Source: Lutibacter sp. Hel_I_33_5 (GTDB lineage: Bacteria; Bacteroidota; Bacteroidia; Flavobacteriales; Flavobacteriaceae). From it: 64,000 nucleotides of DNA. The stretch is from the NCBI RefSeq assembly GCF_007827455.1, contig NZ_VISM01000001.1, forward strand, positions 2,085,501-2,149,500. The letters are read 5' to 3'. The translations under genes and the position numbers were made by a program. The first letter of the stretch is position 1. Each line of letters begins with the position of its first letter. The notes below the pieces were generated by a model. The model worked only from the letters and a program-made list of their open reading frames with translations. It searched no databases and was not told the DNA's origin. Below are positions 39,252 to 47,640 of the stretch, piece by piece.

Positions 39252-39941
39252 ATGTACGCAATCGTAGAGATAGCAGGGCAGCAATTTAAAGTAGCAAAAG
39301 ACCAAAAAGTTTACGTTCATCGTTTACAAGACAAAGAAGGATCAAAAGTAACTTTTGATAACGTTCTTTTAGTAGAGGATAAAGGAAATGTAACTATTGG
39401 CGCCCCAGCTATAGAAGGAGCCGCAGTAACGGCCAAAATTTTAAGTCACCTTAAAGGTGATAAAGTAATCGTTTTCAAGAAGAAAAGAAGAAAAGGTTAC
39501 AAAAAGAAAAATGGACATAGACAGTATTTAAGCGAGATTCAAATAGAATCTATCGCTGCTTCTGGTGCTAAAAAAGCAACTAAGAAGAAAGCTGCTCCTA
39601 AAAAAGAAGAAGCTAAAGTAGCAGCTCCAAAAGCTGAAGCTAAAGCTCCAAAGGCTGCCGCTCCTAAAAAAGCTGCACCAAAGAAAGCTGCTAAAGCAGA
39701 TGATTTAAAGAAAATTGAAGGAATTGGTCCTAAGATTGCAGAAACATTAGTAGCTGCAGGAATAGCAACCTATGCAGATTTAGCAAAAGCTAAACCAGCA
39801 AAAATTTCTGAAATTATAGAAGGTGTTCGTGGAAATCACGTAACAGACACTTGGCCAGCACAAGCTAAATTAGCAGCTGCTGATAAGTGGGATGAATTAA
39901 AAGTATTACAAGATAAGTTAGACGGAGGCGTTGAAAAATAA
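39252..39941 (+). CDS. rplU: Ribosomal protein bL21 with helix-hairpin-helix extension
   Basis: 229 residues, over twice the usual length of about 103. Residues 1-103 are a normal bL21 (MYAIVEIAGQQFKVAKDQKVYV to QYLSEIQIESI). Then follows an alanine/lysine linker (about 104-147, repeated APKKA and KAP units) and a compact helical domain with the hairpin KIEGIGPKIAETLVAAGIATYADL, which is common in L21 of Flavobacteriia. The extension may contact rRNA or another factor at the 50S surface; this is unknown. rpmA follows 33 bp later. Confidence 0.95.
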   Translation: MYAIVEIAGQQFKVAKDQKVYVHRLQDKEGSKVTFDNVLLVEDKGNVTIGAPAIEGAAVTAKILSHLKGDKVIVFKKKRRKGYKKKNGHRQYLSEIQIESIAASGAKKATKKKAAPKKEEAKVAAPKAEAKAPKAAAPKKAAPKKAAKADDLKKIEGIGPKIAETLVAAGIATYADLAKAKPAKISEIIEGVRGNHVTDTWPAQAKLAAADKWDELKVLQDKLDGGVEK

Positions 39942-39974
39942 ATCCGTAAGTTTAACCTATAAAAATATAATAAA

Positions 39975-40235
39975 ATGGCACATAAAAAAGGTGTAGGTAG
40001 TTCGAAGAATGGTAGAGAATCAGAATCGAAACGACTAGGAGTAAAGATTTTTGGAGGACAAGCTGCAATTGCAGGGAATATTATTGTTCGTCAAAGAGGA
40101 ACAACACACAATCCAGGTGAAAATGTTTACATGGGTAAAGATCATACTTTACACGCTAGAGTTGATGGTGTTGTAGAATTCCGTAAGAAAAGAGATAATA
40201 AATCGTATGTTTCTATAGTTCCTTTCGAGGCTTAA
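39975..40235 (+). CDS. rpmA: Ribosomal protein bL27
   Basis: 86 residues; [24 protein letters not shown] opening, [28 protein letters not shown] and a basic end. Its N-terminus reaches the peptidyl-transferase centre in the 50S subunit. No N-terminal cleavage extension as in Firmicutes. Operon with rplU; a strong terminator follows. Confidence 0.97.
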   Translation: MAHKKGVGSSKNGRESESKRLGVKIFGGQAAIAGNIIVRQRGTTHNPGENVYMGKDHTLHARVDGVVEFRKKRDNKSYVSIVPFEA

Positions 40236-40259
40236 GAAATTTAGATTTTATAAAGTATA

Positions 40260-40290
40260 AACGCCCAAACATTGTTTGGGCGTTTTTTTA
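40260..40290 (+). terminator. Terminator after rpmA
   Basis: ACGCCCAAAC / GTTTGGGCGT stem, loop ATT, T run. Separates the ribosomal genes from cyoE. Confidence 0.92.
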
Positions 40291-40322
40291 TGTTCTACCT
40301 AGGTAAATCCATTATTATAGAA

Positions 40323-40330
40323 TATCTTTG
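40323..40330 (+). promoter_or_regulatory. -7 element before cyoE
   Basis: TATCTTTG (TAnnTTTG), 17 bp before the cyoE ATG. It probably drives the oxidase assembly gene string. Confidence 0.5.
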
Positions 40331-40347
40331 CAGTCGAATTTTAAGCA

Positions 40348-41250
40348 ATGAATTCTTCAGCAATAACAAATACTAAAACGTCTGTAAAAACTTTGGTTTC
40401 AGACTTTAAACAGCTTACTAAAGTTGGTCTGTCCTTAAGTGTCGTTTTTTCTTCAGTAGCGGGATATTTATTAGCTGTAGAATCCATAAACTACACTACA
40501 CTAATTTTATTAGCATTTGGCGGTTATTTAATGGTTGGTGCATCCAATGCATTTAATCAAGTAATAGAAAAAGAAACCGATGCGTTAATGCAACGTACAA
40601 AAGATAGACCTTTACCAACAGGTAGAATGAGTGTTTCGGTAGCGTTAACTATCGCAATTGTATTTACTATTGGTGGCCTTGCAATATTATATAGTATCAA
40701 TCCTAAAAGTGCATTGTTTGGCGCCATATCCATATTTTTATATACTTGTGCATACACACCTTTAAAAGCAGTTACACCTTTAGCTGTTTTTGTGGGGGCA
40801 TTTCCAGGAGCAATTCCGTTTATGTTAGGTTGGGTTGCTGCAACAAATGAGTTTGGTGTAGAAGCAGGATTTTTATTTATGATTCAGTTTTTCTGGCAAT
40901 TCCCGCATTTTTGGGCAATTGGTTGGTTACAATTTGAAGAATATAAAAAAGCAGGTTTCAATATGTTGCCGATGAATAAAAAAGATAAAAACGCTGTAAA
41001 GCAAATTATCTTTTATACCATTATTATGATTTTAGTTTCTGTGTTACCAGTTTTAAAAGTAAGCGGAACATTTTATATACTTCCTGTAACAGCAGTTGTA
41101 GTAGCTATTTTAGGAATTGTAATGTTGTATTACGGAATTAAATTACATAAATCTGAAACCAATGTTGATGCTAGAAAATTGATGTTATCTAGTGTTTTAT
41201 ATATTACAGTTGTGCAAATAGTGTATGTAGTTGATAAATTTTTACATTAA
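40348..41250 (+). CDS. cyoE: Protohaem IX farnesyltransferase (haem O synthase)
   Basis: 300 residues, nine membrane segments; UbiA-family prenyltransferase that adds farnesyl to protohaem giving haem O, the substrate of CtaA (36535-37581). Prenyl-diphosphate motifs: NAFNQVIEKETDALMQRTKDRPLP (about 69-92) and the TPLKAVTP segment with later FFWQFPHFWAIGWLQFEEY. First gene of the string cyoE, two subunit III genes, a subunit IV gene; the next ATG is 3 bp after its stop. Confidence 0.96.
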   Translation: MNSSAITNTKTSVKTLVSDFKQLTKVGLSLSVVFSSVAGYLLAVESINYTTLILLAFGGYLMVGASNAFNQVIEKETDALMQRTKDRPLPTGRMSVSVALTIAIVFTIGGLAILYSINPKSALFGAISIFLYTCAYTPLKAVTPLAVFVGAFPGAIPFMLGWVAATNEFGVEAGFLFMIQFFWQFPHFWAIGWLQFEEYKKAGFNMLPMNKKDKNAVKQIIFYTIIMILVSVLPVLKVSGTFYILPVTAVVVAILGIVMLYYGIKLHKSETNVDARKLMLSSVLYITVVQIVYVVDKFLH

Positions 41251-41253
41251 AAA

Positions 41254-41838
41254 ATGAGCGAACAAACTTTACAAGACGAATTAAAAGGAGCTAAGAAAAA
41301 ATCTGCAAAACCTATGTTATGGGTTTCTATGATAAGCATGGTAATGTTTTTTGCAGGGTTAACAAGTGCCTATGTAATTAGTATGAATCGTGAAGATTGG
41401 GTTACTTTTGATCTGCCTCAGGCGTTTTATATCAGTACTTTTTTAATTGTTGGGAGTAGTATTACTTTATTTTTATCGCAACGATTTTTAAAGAAAAGTA
41501 ATCTTTCAGCCTCAAGAATATTATTGGTAATCAGTTTAATTTTAGGAATTGGATTTATTTTTTATCAATATGAAGGCTTTAATCAATTAAAATCTGTAGG
41601 ATTATATTTTACGGGTAAAGGGAGTACAGTTTCTACATCTTTTATCATCGGAATCACATTAATGCATGTTTTGCACCTAATTGCAGGTGTAATTGTGTTG
41701 CTAGTTGTAATTTATAATCATTTTAAAAATAAGTACTCAGCTACCGATATGCTTGGGTTTGAGCTAGGTGCAATCTTCTGGCATTTTGTAGATGTATTGT
41801 GGATTTATTTATTTTTCTTTTTCTATTTTATTAGGTAA
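41254..41838 (+). CDS. Cytochrome c oxidase subunit III, first copy
   Basis: 194 residues and five membrane segments. The subunit III elements are MLWVSMISMVMFFAGLTSAYVIS near the start and GITLMHVLHLIAGVIVLLVV plus GFELGAIFWHFVDVLWIYLFFFFYF at the end. Subunit III helps proton pumping and stability in haem-copper oxidases; it has no metal centre. Bacteroidota often carry two subunit III genes in tandem, this shorter one first. It is 3 bp from cyoE and 53 bp from the second copy. Confidence 0.9.
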   Translation: MSEQTLQDELKGAKKKSAKPMLWVSMISMVMFFAGLTSAYVISMNREDWVTFDLPQAFYISTFLIVGSSITLFLSQRFLKKSNLSASRILLVISLILGIGFIFYQYEGFNQLKSVGLYFTGKGSTVSTSFIIGITLMHVLHLIAGVIVLLVVIYNHFKNKYSATDMLGFELGAIFWHFVDVLWIYLFFFFYFIR

Positions 41839-41891
41839 CAGAAATTGATTAATTTTGGCAAACTATTTAAAAAATAATTAATAGAAAATAT

Positions 41892-42878
41892 ATGGAAGCA
41901 AATGTTGCTCTTTCTTCTAATGACAAGCAAACCTGGAATGGTGGAGGTGCTAAACCTTTTGGTGCTAGTTATGGTAAAATGATGATGTGGTTTTTTATCG
42001 TATCGGATGCTTTAACCTTTACAGGATTTTTAGCTGCTTACGGTTTAACACGTTTTAAATTTATTGATTCTTGGCCAATTGCCGATGAAGTATTTACTCA
42101 CTTTCCGTTTTTACACGGGGTTCATGCGCCAATGTATTATGTAGCGTTAATGACGTTTATCCTTATTTTCTCTTCTGTAACGATGGTATTGGCAGTAGAT
42201 GCTGGTCATCATATGAATAAAAAGAAAGTAACTATCTATATGTTTTTAACCATTATTGGTGGTGCTATTTTCTTAGGATCTCAAGCTTGGGAATGGAAAA
42301 ACTTTATTACAGGTTCTTACGGAGCTGTAAAAACTACTGATGGTAAAATTTTACAATTTGTAGACGGAACAGGACATCAAATAGCCTTATCTGATTTTGT
42401 ACATGGAGAAAGACAAGATCATAGAGAAGAACATGTAAAAAATAATGGATTGTGGTTTGAAAGTGAAGAAACTATTTCTCAATATTCTATAGCACAAGTA
42501 CAACAAGCATTTGCAGCAAATCCATATATAGGAATTCGTACAGAATTAATTGATGCATCAACAAAACAAAAAACAATATTATCTAGAGAAAAAGCTTTAG
42601 CCGAGTTAGCTAAAACTAAGTTGGTTGTAGAAGGCGCAAACCTAAAAGTAAACGAATACGGAAATGCAATCTTTGCAGATTTCTTCTTCTTTATTACAGG
42701 TTTCCACGGTTTTCACGTATTCTCTGGAGTATTAATAAATATTATCATTTTCTTTAATGTAATCTTAGGTACTTACGAACGTAGAGGACATTATGAAATG
42801 GTAGAAAAAGTAGGATTATATTGGCACTTTGTAGATTTAGTTTGGGTATTTGTATTTACCTTCTTCTACTTAGTTTAA
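41892..42878 (+). CDS. Cytochrome c oxidase subunit III, second copy
   Basis: 328 residues. Shares with the first copy the signature GLYWHFVDLVWVFVFTFFYLV at its end and FFFITGFHGFHVFSGVLINI, but has a soluble insertion of about 100 residues (about 135-245) between membrane segments containing HGERQDHREEH, a histidine-rich stretch. Part of the oxidase in the inner membrane; the subunits I and II genes are not in this window. Followed 22 bp later by the subunit IV-like gene. A TAATTTTG box lies 34 bp before its start. Confidence 0.93.
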   Translation: MEANVALSSNDKQTWNGGGAKPFGASYGKMMMWFFIVSDALTFTGFLAAYGLTRFKFIDSWPIADEVFTHFPFLHGVHAPMYYVALMTFILIFSSVTMVLAVDAGHHMNKKKVTIYMFLTIIGGAIFLGSQAWEWKNFITGSYGAVKTTDGKILQFVDGTGHQIALSDFVHGERQDHREEHVKNNGLWFESEETISQYSIAQVQQAFAANPYIGIRTELIDASTKQKTILSREKALAELAKTKLVVEGANLKVNEYGNAIFADFFFFITGFHGFHVFSGVLINIIIFFNVILGTYERRGHYEMVEKVGLYWHFVDLVWVFVFTFFYLV

Positions 42879-42900
42879 TTATAAAAGATTTATAAAAGAA

Positions 42901-43242
42901 ATGGCACACGCAAACGAATCTAACGTAAAAAGAATTTGGATAGTTTTTGGAATTTTATCTCTAATAACTATTGTAGAGGTAGGTTTTGGTATTGTAAAAC
43001 CTGCATCATTACACTTAACAAGTATTTTAGGAACAAGTCCTTTAAACTGGATATTTATCATTTTAACATTAGCAAAAGCCTACGGAATTACATGGGTTTT
43101 TATGCATATGGAAGGGGAGAAAAAATGGTTTAGACGTTCTGTAGTTTGGACAACAGTTTTCTTAGTCTGTGTATTAATTACGTTTTTGATGGTTGAAGGC
43201 GATTATTTATATAGCACACTTGCACCACTAGTAAGTTGGTAA
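42901..43242 (+). CDS. Cytochrome c oxidase subunit IV-like protein
   Basis: 113 residues with three membrane segments: RIWIVFGILSLITIVEVGFGI, LNWIFIILTLAKAYGITWVFMHME and VVWTTVFLVCVLITFLMVEG. The KAYYI/KAYGI..FMHM motif is the signature of the prokaryotic subunit IV family (PF03626). Small stabilising subunit of the oxidase. Terminator follows immediately. Confidence 0.9.
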   Translation: MAHANESNVKRIWIVFGILSLITIVEVGFGIVKPASLHLTSILGTSPLNWIFIILTLAKAYGITWVFMHMEGEKKWFRRSVVWTTVFLVCVLITFLMVEGDYLYSTLAPLVSW

Positions 43243-43254
43243 ACAAAAAATAAC

Positions 43255-43280
43255 AAGGTGGTTTTATCCACCTTTTTTTA
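43255..43280 (+). terminator. Terminator after the oxidase genes
   Basis: AAGGTGG / CCACCTT stem, loop TTTTAT, then T run, 12 bp after the subunit IV-like stop. The next ATG is only 10 bp further on, so it may also act as an attenuator for the SCO string. Confidence 0.85.
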
Positions 43281-43289
43281 TATAAAAAA

Positions 43290-43943
43290 ATGAGGTTTAC
43301 AAGTAAAAAGTTTTTAGTGCTTTTTGCACTTTTCATTCTCCCGTTAATATTTTATCTGTTTCTATCTTCTGGAATCAATAATTTTGCAAAATTACCAGTG
43401 GTAACAAAGTCTGTTGGAGATATTTCTTTAATAGATAGTACGAACACACATACGTTTAAAAGCAAAATATCTGTTGTCTGTTTTTTAGGAAATGATATGC
43501 AATCTGTAAAAGGAGGTTTTTTTAACCTGAATCAGAAGATTTATAAACCTTTTTACGGATTTAAAGACTTTCAATTGATTGCGATTTATCCAAAAAGTAA
43601 ACATGCAGAAGCAGCTATTATAGAAAAAGAAATAGGAGCGTTTACAGATATGGCGAAATGGAAATTTGTAAGTGCTTCAGATGAAGAAATAAAAATAATA
43701 TTCGATAGTTTTAAAACAAACGGATCTTTAGCAAATCTATACACTAACAAAGCTTTTTTAATTGATAAAGAAGGAAACTTACGTGGTAGAAATGATGATA
43801 AAGACACCGTCAATGGAACTTTATTTGGTTATAATATGCAATCTGTTGCAGAGCTAAATAAAAAGATGAAAGACGATGTTAAAGTTGTTTTAGCAGAATA
43901 TAGATTAGCGTTAAAAAAGAACAACGCAGATAGGGAAATATAA
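43290..43943 (+). CDS. Membrane-anchored thioredoxin-fold-like protein lacking active-site cysteines
   Basis: 217 residues: N-terminal membrane anchor (about 8-27), then a domain with strand-helix pattern (SKISVVCFLGNDMQSVKG, FQLIAIYPKS, YTNKAFLIDKEGNLRGRNDDKD). The arrangement and the KAFLIDKEGNLRGR segment recall SCO/thioredoxin-like proteins, and the next gene is a true SCO. No CXXXC or CXXC motif is present, only a single cysteine in the core. A copper-chaperone role would need other ligands; the function is unknown. The next gene lies across a REP-like element. Confidence 0.65.
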   Translation: MRFTSKKFLVLFALFILPLIFYLFLSSGINNFAKLPVVTKSVGDISLIDSTNTHTFKSKISVVCFLGNDMQSVKGGFFNLNQKIYKPFYGFKDFQLIAIYPKSKHAEAAIIEKEIGAFTDMAKWKFVSASDEEIKIIFDSFKTNGSLANLYTNKAFLIDKEGNLRGRNDDKDTVNGTLFGYNMQSVAELNKKMKDDVKVVLAEYRLALKKNNADREI

Positions 43944-43949
43944 TCATTT

Positions 43950-44020
43950 GTCTGGTCGAGCGCAGTCGAGACCTCATATTAAGTTAAAAAAAAGACCTCT
44001 CGACTCCGCTCGAGGTGACA
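43950..44020. repeat. REP-like element (TCGAGCG arms), copy 2
   Basis: TCGAGCGCAGTCGAGACCT and the complementary arm AGACCTCTCGACTCCGCTCGA flank about 20 bp. It is the same type as copy 1 at 37604 (identical TCGAGCGCAGTCGAGA arm). It lies inside a gene string, 12 bp before the SCO start, and would fold in the mRNA. Confidence 0.8.
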
Positions 44021-44031
44021 AGAAAAACAAC

Positions 44032-44676
44032 ATGACTAAAAAATATTCATACGTCGGGATATCATTTATCATACTTATATTCGGAATTTATTCTGTTCCT
44101 AAAATTGTAGATCGGTTTAAAAAAGCAGACTTACATACGTTTAATAAAGTACCAGCTTTTGAGTTTATCAATCAAAATGGAAAAACTATTACCAATAAAA
44201 GTTTTGAAGGAAAAGTGTATGTTGTTGAATTCTTTTTTACAACATGCCCAACTATTTGTCCGATTATGAATAGAAATATGGTGACCATTCAAGATGCTTT
44301 TTTTGGAAACCCAGAATTCGGAATTGCTTCAATATCGATTACACCAGAAATAGATACACCAGCAACGTTAAAAGAATATGCTAAGAATTTTGGAATAACG
44401 CATAAAAACTGGCATTTGTTAACTGGTAAATCAGATGATGTTGTTTTTGCATTATCGAATAGCGGTTTTAAATTATTCGCAGGAAAAGGAGAAGATAATC
44501 ATGGAGGTTTTGAACATTCTGGTTTGTTTGCTTTAGTGGATAAAAATGGATTTATTAGATCTAGAAAAGATGAGATTGGGAATCCAATTATGTATTATAG
44601 AGCTATAGAAGAACATGGATTTAAAGATCAAATAGCTGAATTAAAAGAAGATATAAAATTACTGTTAAATGAATAA
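44032..44676 (+). CDS. SCO family copper chaperone / oxidase assembly protein
   Basis: 214 residues from ATG 44032. A longer reading to a TTG at 43948 would run through the REP element and give a non-natural N-terminus. Membrane anchor (about 5-24), then thioredoxin fold with the copper-binding FFFTTCPTICPIMNRNM (C72, C76 by this start) and the downstream conserved histidine in EHSGLFALVDKNG. SCO proteins deliver copper to or reduce the CuA site of oxidase subunit II. Followed by DUF420, which overlaps by 8 bp. Confidence 0.94.
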   Translation: MTKKYSYVGISFIILIFGIYSVPKIVDRFKKADLHTFNKVPAFEFINQNGKTITNKSFEGKVYVVEFFFTTCPTICPIMNRNMVTIQDAFFGNPEFGIASISITPEIDTPATLKEYAKNFGITHKNWHLLTGKSDDVVFALSNSGFKLFAGKGEDNHGGFEHSGLFALVDKNGFIRSRKDEIGNPIMYYRAIEEHGFKDQIAELKEDIKLLLNE

Positions 44677-45208
44677 TGAAGCACGCGAGAAAAAAGATAA
44701 AAGACTAATCACCATAGTTTCAATTATAATACCAGTTGTAGTTGCAGCACTTTTTGGAGTGAATCTAAAAAAGTTAGGCTTCGATGTAGAACCATTAACT
44801 TTTTTACCACCAATTTATGCATCTATAAATGGATTAACAGCTGTACTTATAATTGCGGCCGTTGTAGCTATAAAAAAAGGGAATAGAAGATTACATGAAC
44901 AATTAAATACTTCTGCAATAGCATGTTCAGTGCTGTTTTTGGTTTTGTATGTAGCATACCATATGACATCAGATTCTACAAAATTTGGTGGAGAAAGAAT
45001 TATAAAATATATCTATTATTTTATACTTATTACACATATAGTATTATCAATAATTATCATTCCTTTTGTATTAACAACGTATTTAAGAGCAATTACTGGT
45101 AAGTTTCCAGAACATAAAAAAATTGCAAAAATTACGTTTCCGCTTTGGTTATATGTGGCAATTTCGGGCGTTGTTGTTTATTTAATGATATCTCCATATT
45201 ATGGGTAA
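44669..45208 (+). CDS. DUF420 family membrane protein
   Basis: 179 residues, five membrane segments. FLPPIYASINGLTAVLIIAAVVAIKKGNRRLHEQLN and YHMTSDS..FGGE are typical of DUF420 (YozB-like) proteins, which usually sit with SCO and cytochrome oxidase genes. Histidines in AYHMTSD and ITHIVLSII could bind haem or metal, but this is not shown. It overlaps SCO by 8 bp and the next small gene by 8 bp, so all three are tightly coupled. Confidence 0.92.
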   Translation: MNNEAREKKDKRLITIVSIIIPVVVAALFGVNLKKLGFDVEPLTFLPPIYASINGLTAVLIIAAVVAIKKGNRRLHEQLNTSAIACSVLFLVLYVAYHMTSDSTKFGGERIIKYIYYFILITHIVLSIIIIPFVLTTYLRAITGKFPEHKKIAKITFPLWLYVAISGVVVYLMISPYYG

Positions 45209-45419
45209 GAGAATAGTTATACTCTTTTTTTTGTTGATTTTTTTTATTGAAAAATCTGTTGCACAATGTGCTATGTGTAAAGCTGTGGTAGAAAACGGAG
45301 ACGCATCTATGGCAGAAGGAGTAAACAATGGAATTACCTATTTAATGGTATTTCCTTATATTTTAGTAGGTCTTTTATTCTACTTTATTTTCCGATATAA
45401 AAAGAAAGTTAAAAATTAA
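45201..45419 (+). CDS. Small membrane protein of the oxidase assembly string
   Basis: 72 residues: signal peptide or anchor (MGKRIVILFFLLIFFIEKSVA), then QCAMCKAVVENGDASMAEGVNNG and one membrane helix, YLMVFPYILVGLLFYFIFRY. The C-A-M-C pair directly after the predicted cleavage site could bind a metal or form a disulphide. It overlaps DUF420 by 8 bp. Conserved-looking in this context in flavobacteria, but I cannot name a function. Confidence 0.75.
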   Translation: MGKRIVILFFLLIFFIEKSVAQCAMCKAVVENGDASMAEGVNNGITYLMVFPYILVGLLFYFIFRYKKKVKN

Positions 45420-45513
45420 CATTTCAATAAGAGGAAAATTCTGTAACATATTTTACTTTTAGTCGTCATATAACAGACTCGATAAAAAACCAACGAACCA
45501 ACGAATACAATTT

Positions 45514-46845
45514 ATGAAAACGAAAATCATAGTTCTTATTGCATTACTTTCTGTAACTTTTGGGTATTCACAGAAAAAATGGACACTTAAAGAGTGTGTA
45601 GATACAGCGTTAAAGAATAACTTAACCATCAAGCAAAATAAATTAAACTTAGATATTGCAGAACAAGATGTAAAAAGTGCCGATGGTAATTTTTTGCCAA
45701 CAGTTAGTGCAAGTACAAGTGGAAACTTAGGTTTTGGTTCTACTTTTGATCCTGTATCAAATAATAGAATTTCTACAACTAATTACGGTGGATCTGTAGG
45801 TGTACGAGCTGGATATACTGTTTTTAGTGGATTTAGAAATTTAAATTTACAAAAGCAAGCTGAACTTGGTGTAGAATCTAGTAAACTGAATTTAGAAACC
45901 ATACAAAACGATATTTCATTAAGAGTTGTAAACTCTTACTTAAATGTATTGTTCGCTAAAGAGAACTTAAATGTTGCGAATGTTCAATATGAAATTAGTC
46001 AAAAACAAATAGAAGCGGCACAAAAACGTTTTGATGCAGGGGCAATACCTAAAGGAGATTTATTAAATGTACAATCTACAGCAGCATCAGATGCACAAAA
46101 TGTAGTTACTTTCGAAAATACGTTAAACATTGCGTTATTAAATTTAGCACAATCTTTACAAGTTCCTTTTGAAGGTTTTGATGTTGCATCTCTTAATGTA
46201 GGTACACCATCTGCAAATTTATTATATAATAATTCTAATATCGTATATCAAAAAGCACTAGATACGAGACCGGAAATTAAAAAGGCAGAAATTGATATTG
46301 AAAGTGCAGGTTTAGGTGTAGAAATTGCAAAATCAGCTTATATGCCTACAGTAACTGCATCTGGAAGTATCGGTTCAAATTATGGATATAGTTTTGATTT
46401 ACCTGCTGGTGTTTCTAATACGGCATTATTTACTCAATTAGATAATAACTTAGGATATGGATTAGGTTTTAATGTAAGTATTCCAATCTTTAACGGATTT
46501 AGAACTGATGCTAGTGTAAGTAGATCTAAAATAAATAGAGATATTGTTATTAATAGTTTGGAGACCCAAAAATTACAACTACAACAATTAATTGAACAAG
46601 CATTTTTAGATTCCAAAGCTGCTGCAAAATCATATGAAGTTGCGCAAATATCATTAGAATCTCAAAAAGAAGCTTTTAAAAATGCGCAAGAAAGATATAC
46701 CCTTGGAGCTATGACATTATTTGATTTTGATCAAGTACGTAATAGATACGTAAATGCTCAAGGAGCAATGATTAGAGCAAAATACGATTATGTTTTTAAA
46801 TCTAAAGTATTGCAATTTTATTACGGAGATTTACAATTAGACTAA
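45514..46845 (+). CDS. TolC family outer-membrane efflux protein
   Basis: 443 residues: signal peptide (MKTKIIVLIALLSVTFGYSQ), then two OEP repeats with long helices. KKWTLKECVDTALKNNLTIKQ at the start and AQERYTLGAMTLFDFDQVRNRYVNAQ near the end are characteristic. TolC homologues form trimeric exit ducts for drug efflux or type I secretion. No membrane-fusion or inner-membrane pump gene follows here, so the partner is unknown. Confidence 0.94.
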   Translation: MKTKIIVLIALLSVTFGYSQKKWTLKECVDTALKNNLTIKQNKLNLDIAEQDVKSADGNFLPTVSASTSGNLGFGSTFDPVSNNRISTTNYGGSVGVRAGYTVFSGFRNLNLQKQAELGVESSKLNLETIQNDISLRVVNSYLNVLFAKENLNVANVQYEISQKQIEAAQKRFDAGAIPKGDLLNVQSTAASDAQNVVTFENTLNIALLNLAQSLQVPFEGFDVASLNVGTPSANLLYNNSNIVYQKALDTRPEIKKAEIDIESAGLGVEIAKSAYMPTVTASGSIGSNYGYSFDLPAGVSNTALFTQLDNNLGYGLGFNVSIPIFNGFRTDASVSRSKINRDIVINSLETQKLQLQQLIEQAFLDSKAAAKSYEVAQISLESQKEAFKNAQERYTLGAMTLFDFDQVRNRYVNAQGAMIRAKYDYVFKSKVLQFYYGDLQLD

Positions 46846-46853
46846 TTGAAATT

Positions 46854-46879
46854 GTCATCCTGAACTTGTTTCAGGATCT
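46854..46879. repeat. Short palindromic repeat GTCATCCTGAA...
   Basis: ATCCTGAA pairs with TTCAGGAT around CTTGT. Similar GTCATCCTGAAC..TCAGGATC elements are dispersed in bacterial genomes; a different type from the TCGAGCG elements. Confidence 0.55.
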
Positions 46880-46891
46880 AAAAAAATATAG

Positions 46892-46920
46892 ACCTCGTAG
46901 AAATACGAGGTTTTCTTTTT
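46892..46920 (+). terminator. Terminator after the TolC gene
   Basis: ACCTCGTA / TACGAGGT stem with loop GAAA, then T-rich run, 47 bp after the stop. Confidence 0.85.
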
Positions 46921-46928
46921 CTATGAAC

Positions 46929-46936
46929 TATATTTG
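46929..46936 (+). promoter_or_regulatory. -7 element before tsaB
   Basis: TATATTTG (TAnnTTTG) 17 bp before the TTG start of tsaB; it makes starts further upstream impossible for this transcript. Confidence 0.55.
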
Positions 46937-46953
46937 TCAAAAATTTTACTGAA

Positions 46954-47640
46954 TTGGCTACCATTTTAAATATAGAAACTGCAACTAAAAATTGTTCTGT
47001 TAGCATTGCTAAAGAAGGAAAAGTGATTGCTATAAAAGAATTAAATGATGGTAATTATTCTCATGCAGAAATGTTACATCCTTTTATTAAAGAATTAACC
47101 GAAGAGTCTGGGGTTTCTTTATCTGAAATTGATGCTTTTGCAGTCAGTAAAGGGCCAGGTTCTTATACAGGTTTAAGAATTGGTGTTTCTGCCGTTAAAG
47201 GGTTGTGTTTTTCTTTTGATAAGCCGTTAATTTCTATCGAGACTTTAAAATCTCTGGCATCTAAAATCTCAGAAAAGAAAGGTTTAATTATTCCAATGAT
47301 TGATGCAAGACGTATGGAGGCCTATACTGCGGTTTTTGATGCTAATCATCAACAAATAAGAGAAACGAAAGCAGAAATTATTACATCAGAATCTTATCTT
47401 GAATATTTAGAAAAAGGTATGGTCTATTTTTTAGGAGATGGAGCAGAAAAATGTAAAGAAGTAATCACACATAAAAATGCAGTATTTGTAGATAATCAAT
47501 TTCCTTCTTCCAATGAAATGGCAGGATTATCATTTGAAAAGTACAAAAAAAACGACATCGAAGATGTCGCTTATTTTGAACCTTTTTATTTAAAAGATTT
47601 TATTGTGATTCCTGAAAAGAAAAAGAAATCTATTTTTTAA
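46954..47640 (+). CDS. tsaB: tRNA threonylcarbamoyladenosine biosynthesis protein TsaB
   Basis: 228 residues from a TTG at 46954; no in-frame ATG precedes the conserved ILNIETATKNCSVSI. The second motif is AVSKGPGSYTGLRIGVSAVKGLCF (about 62-90), typical of TsaB. It is an inactive ASKHA-fold paralogue that scaffolds TsaD/TsaE in making t6A37 in tRNAs. The 3' end overlaps the convergent mscS-like gene by 11 bp, with no room for a terminator between. Confidence 0.94.
   Translation: MATILNIETATKNCSVSIAKEGKVIAIKELNDGNYSHAEMLHPFIKELTEESGVSLSEIDAFAVSKGPGSYTGLRIGVSAVKGLCFSFDKPLISIETLKSLASKISEKKGLIIPMIDARRMEAYTAVFDANHQQIRETKAEIITSESYLEYLEKGMVYFLGDGAEKCKEVITHKNAVFVDNQFPSSNEMAGLSFEKYKKNDIEDVAYFEPFYLKDFIVIPEKKKKSIF

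Noticed and set aside
43948..44031. N-terminal extension of the SCO protein
   Set aside because: It is translated from the REP element and precedes the normal membrane anchor; the ATG at 44032 is natural.
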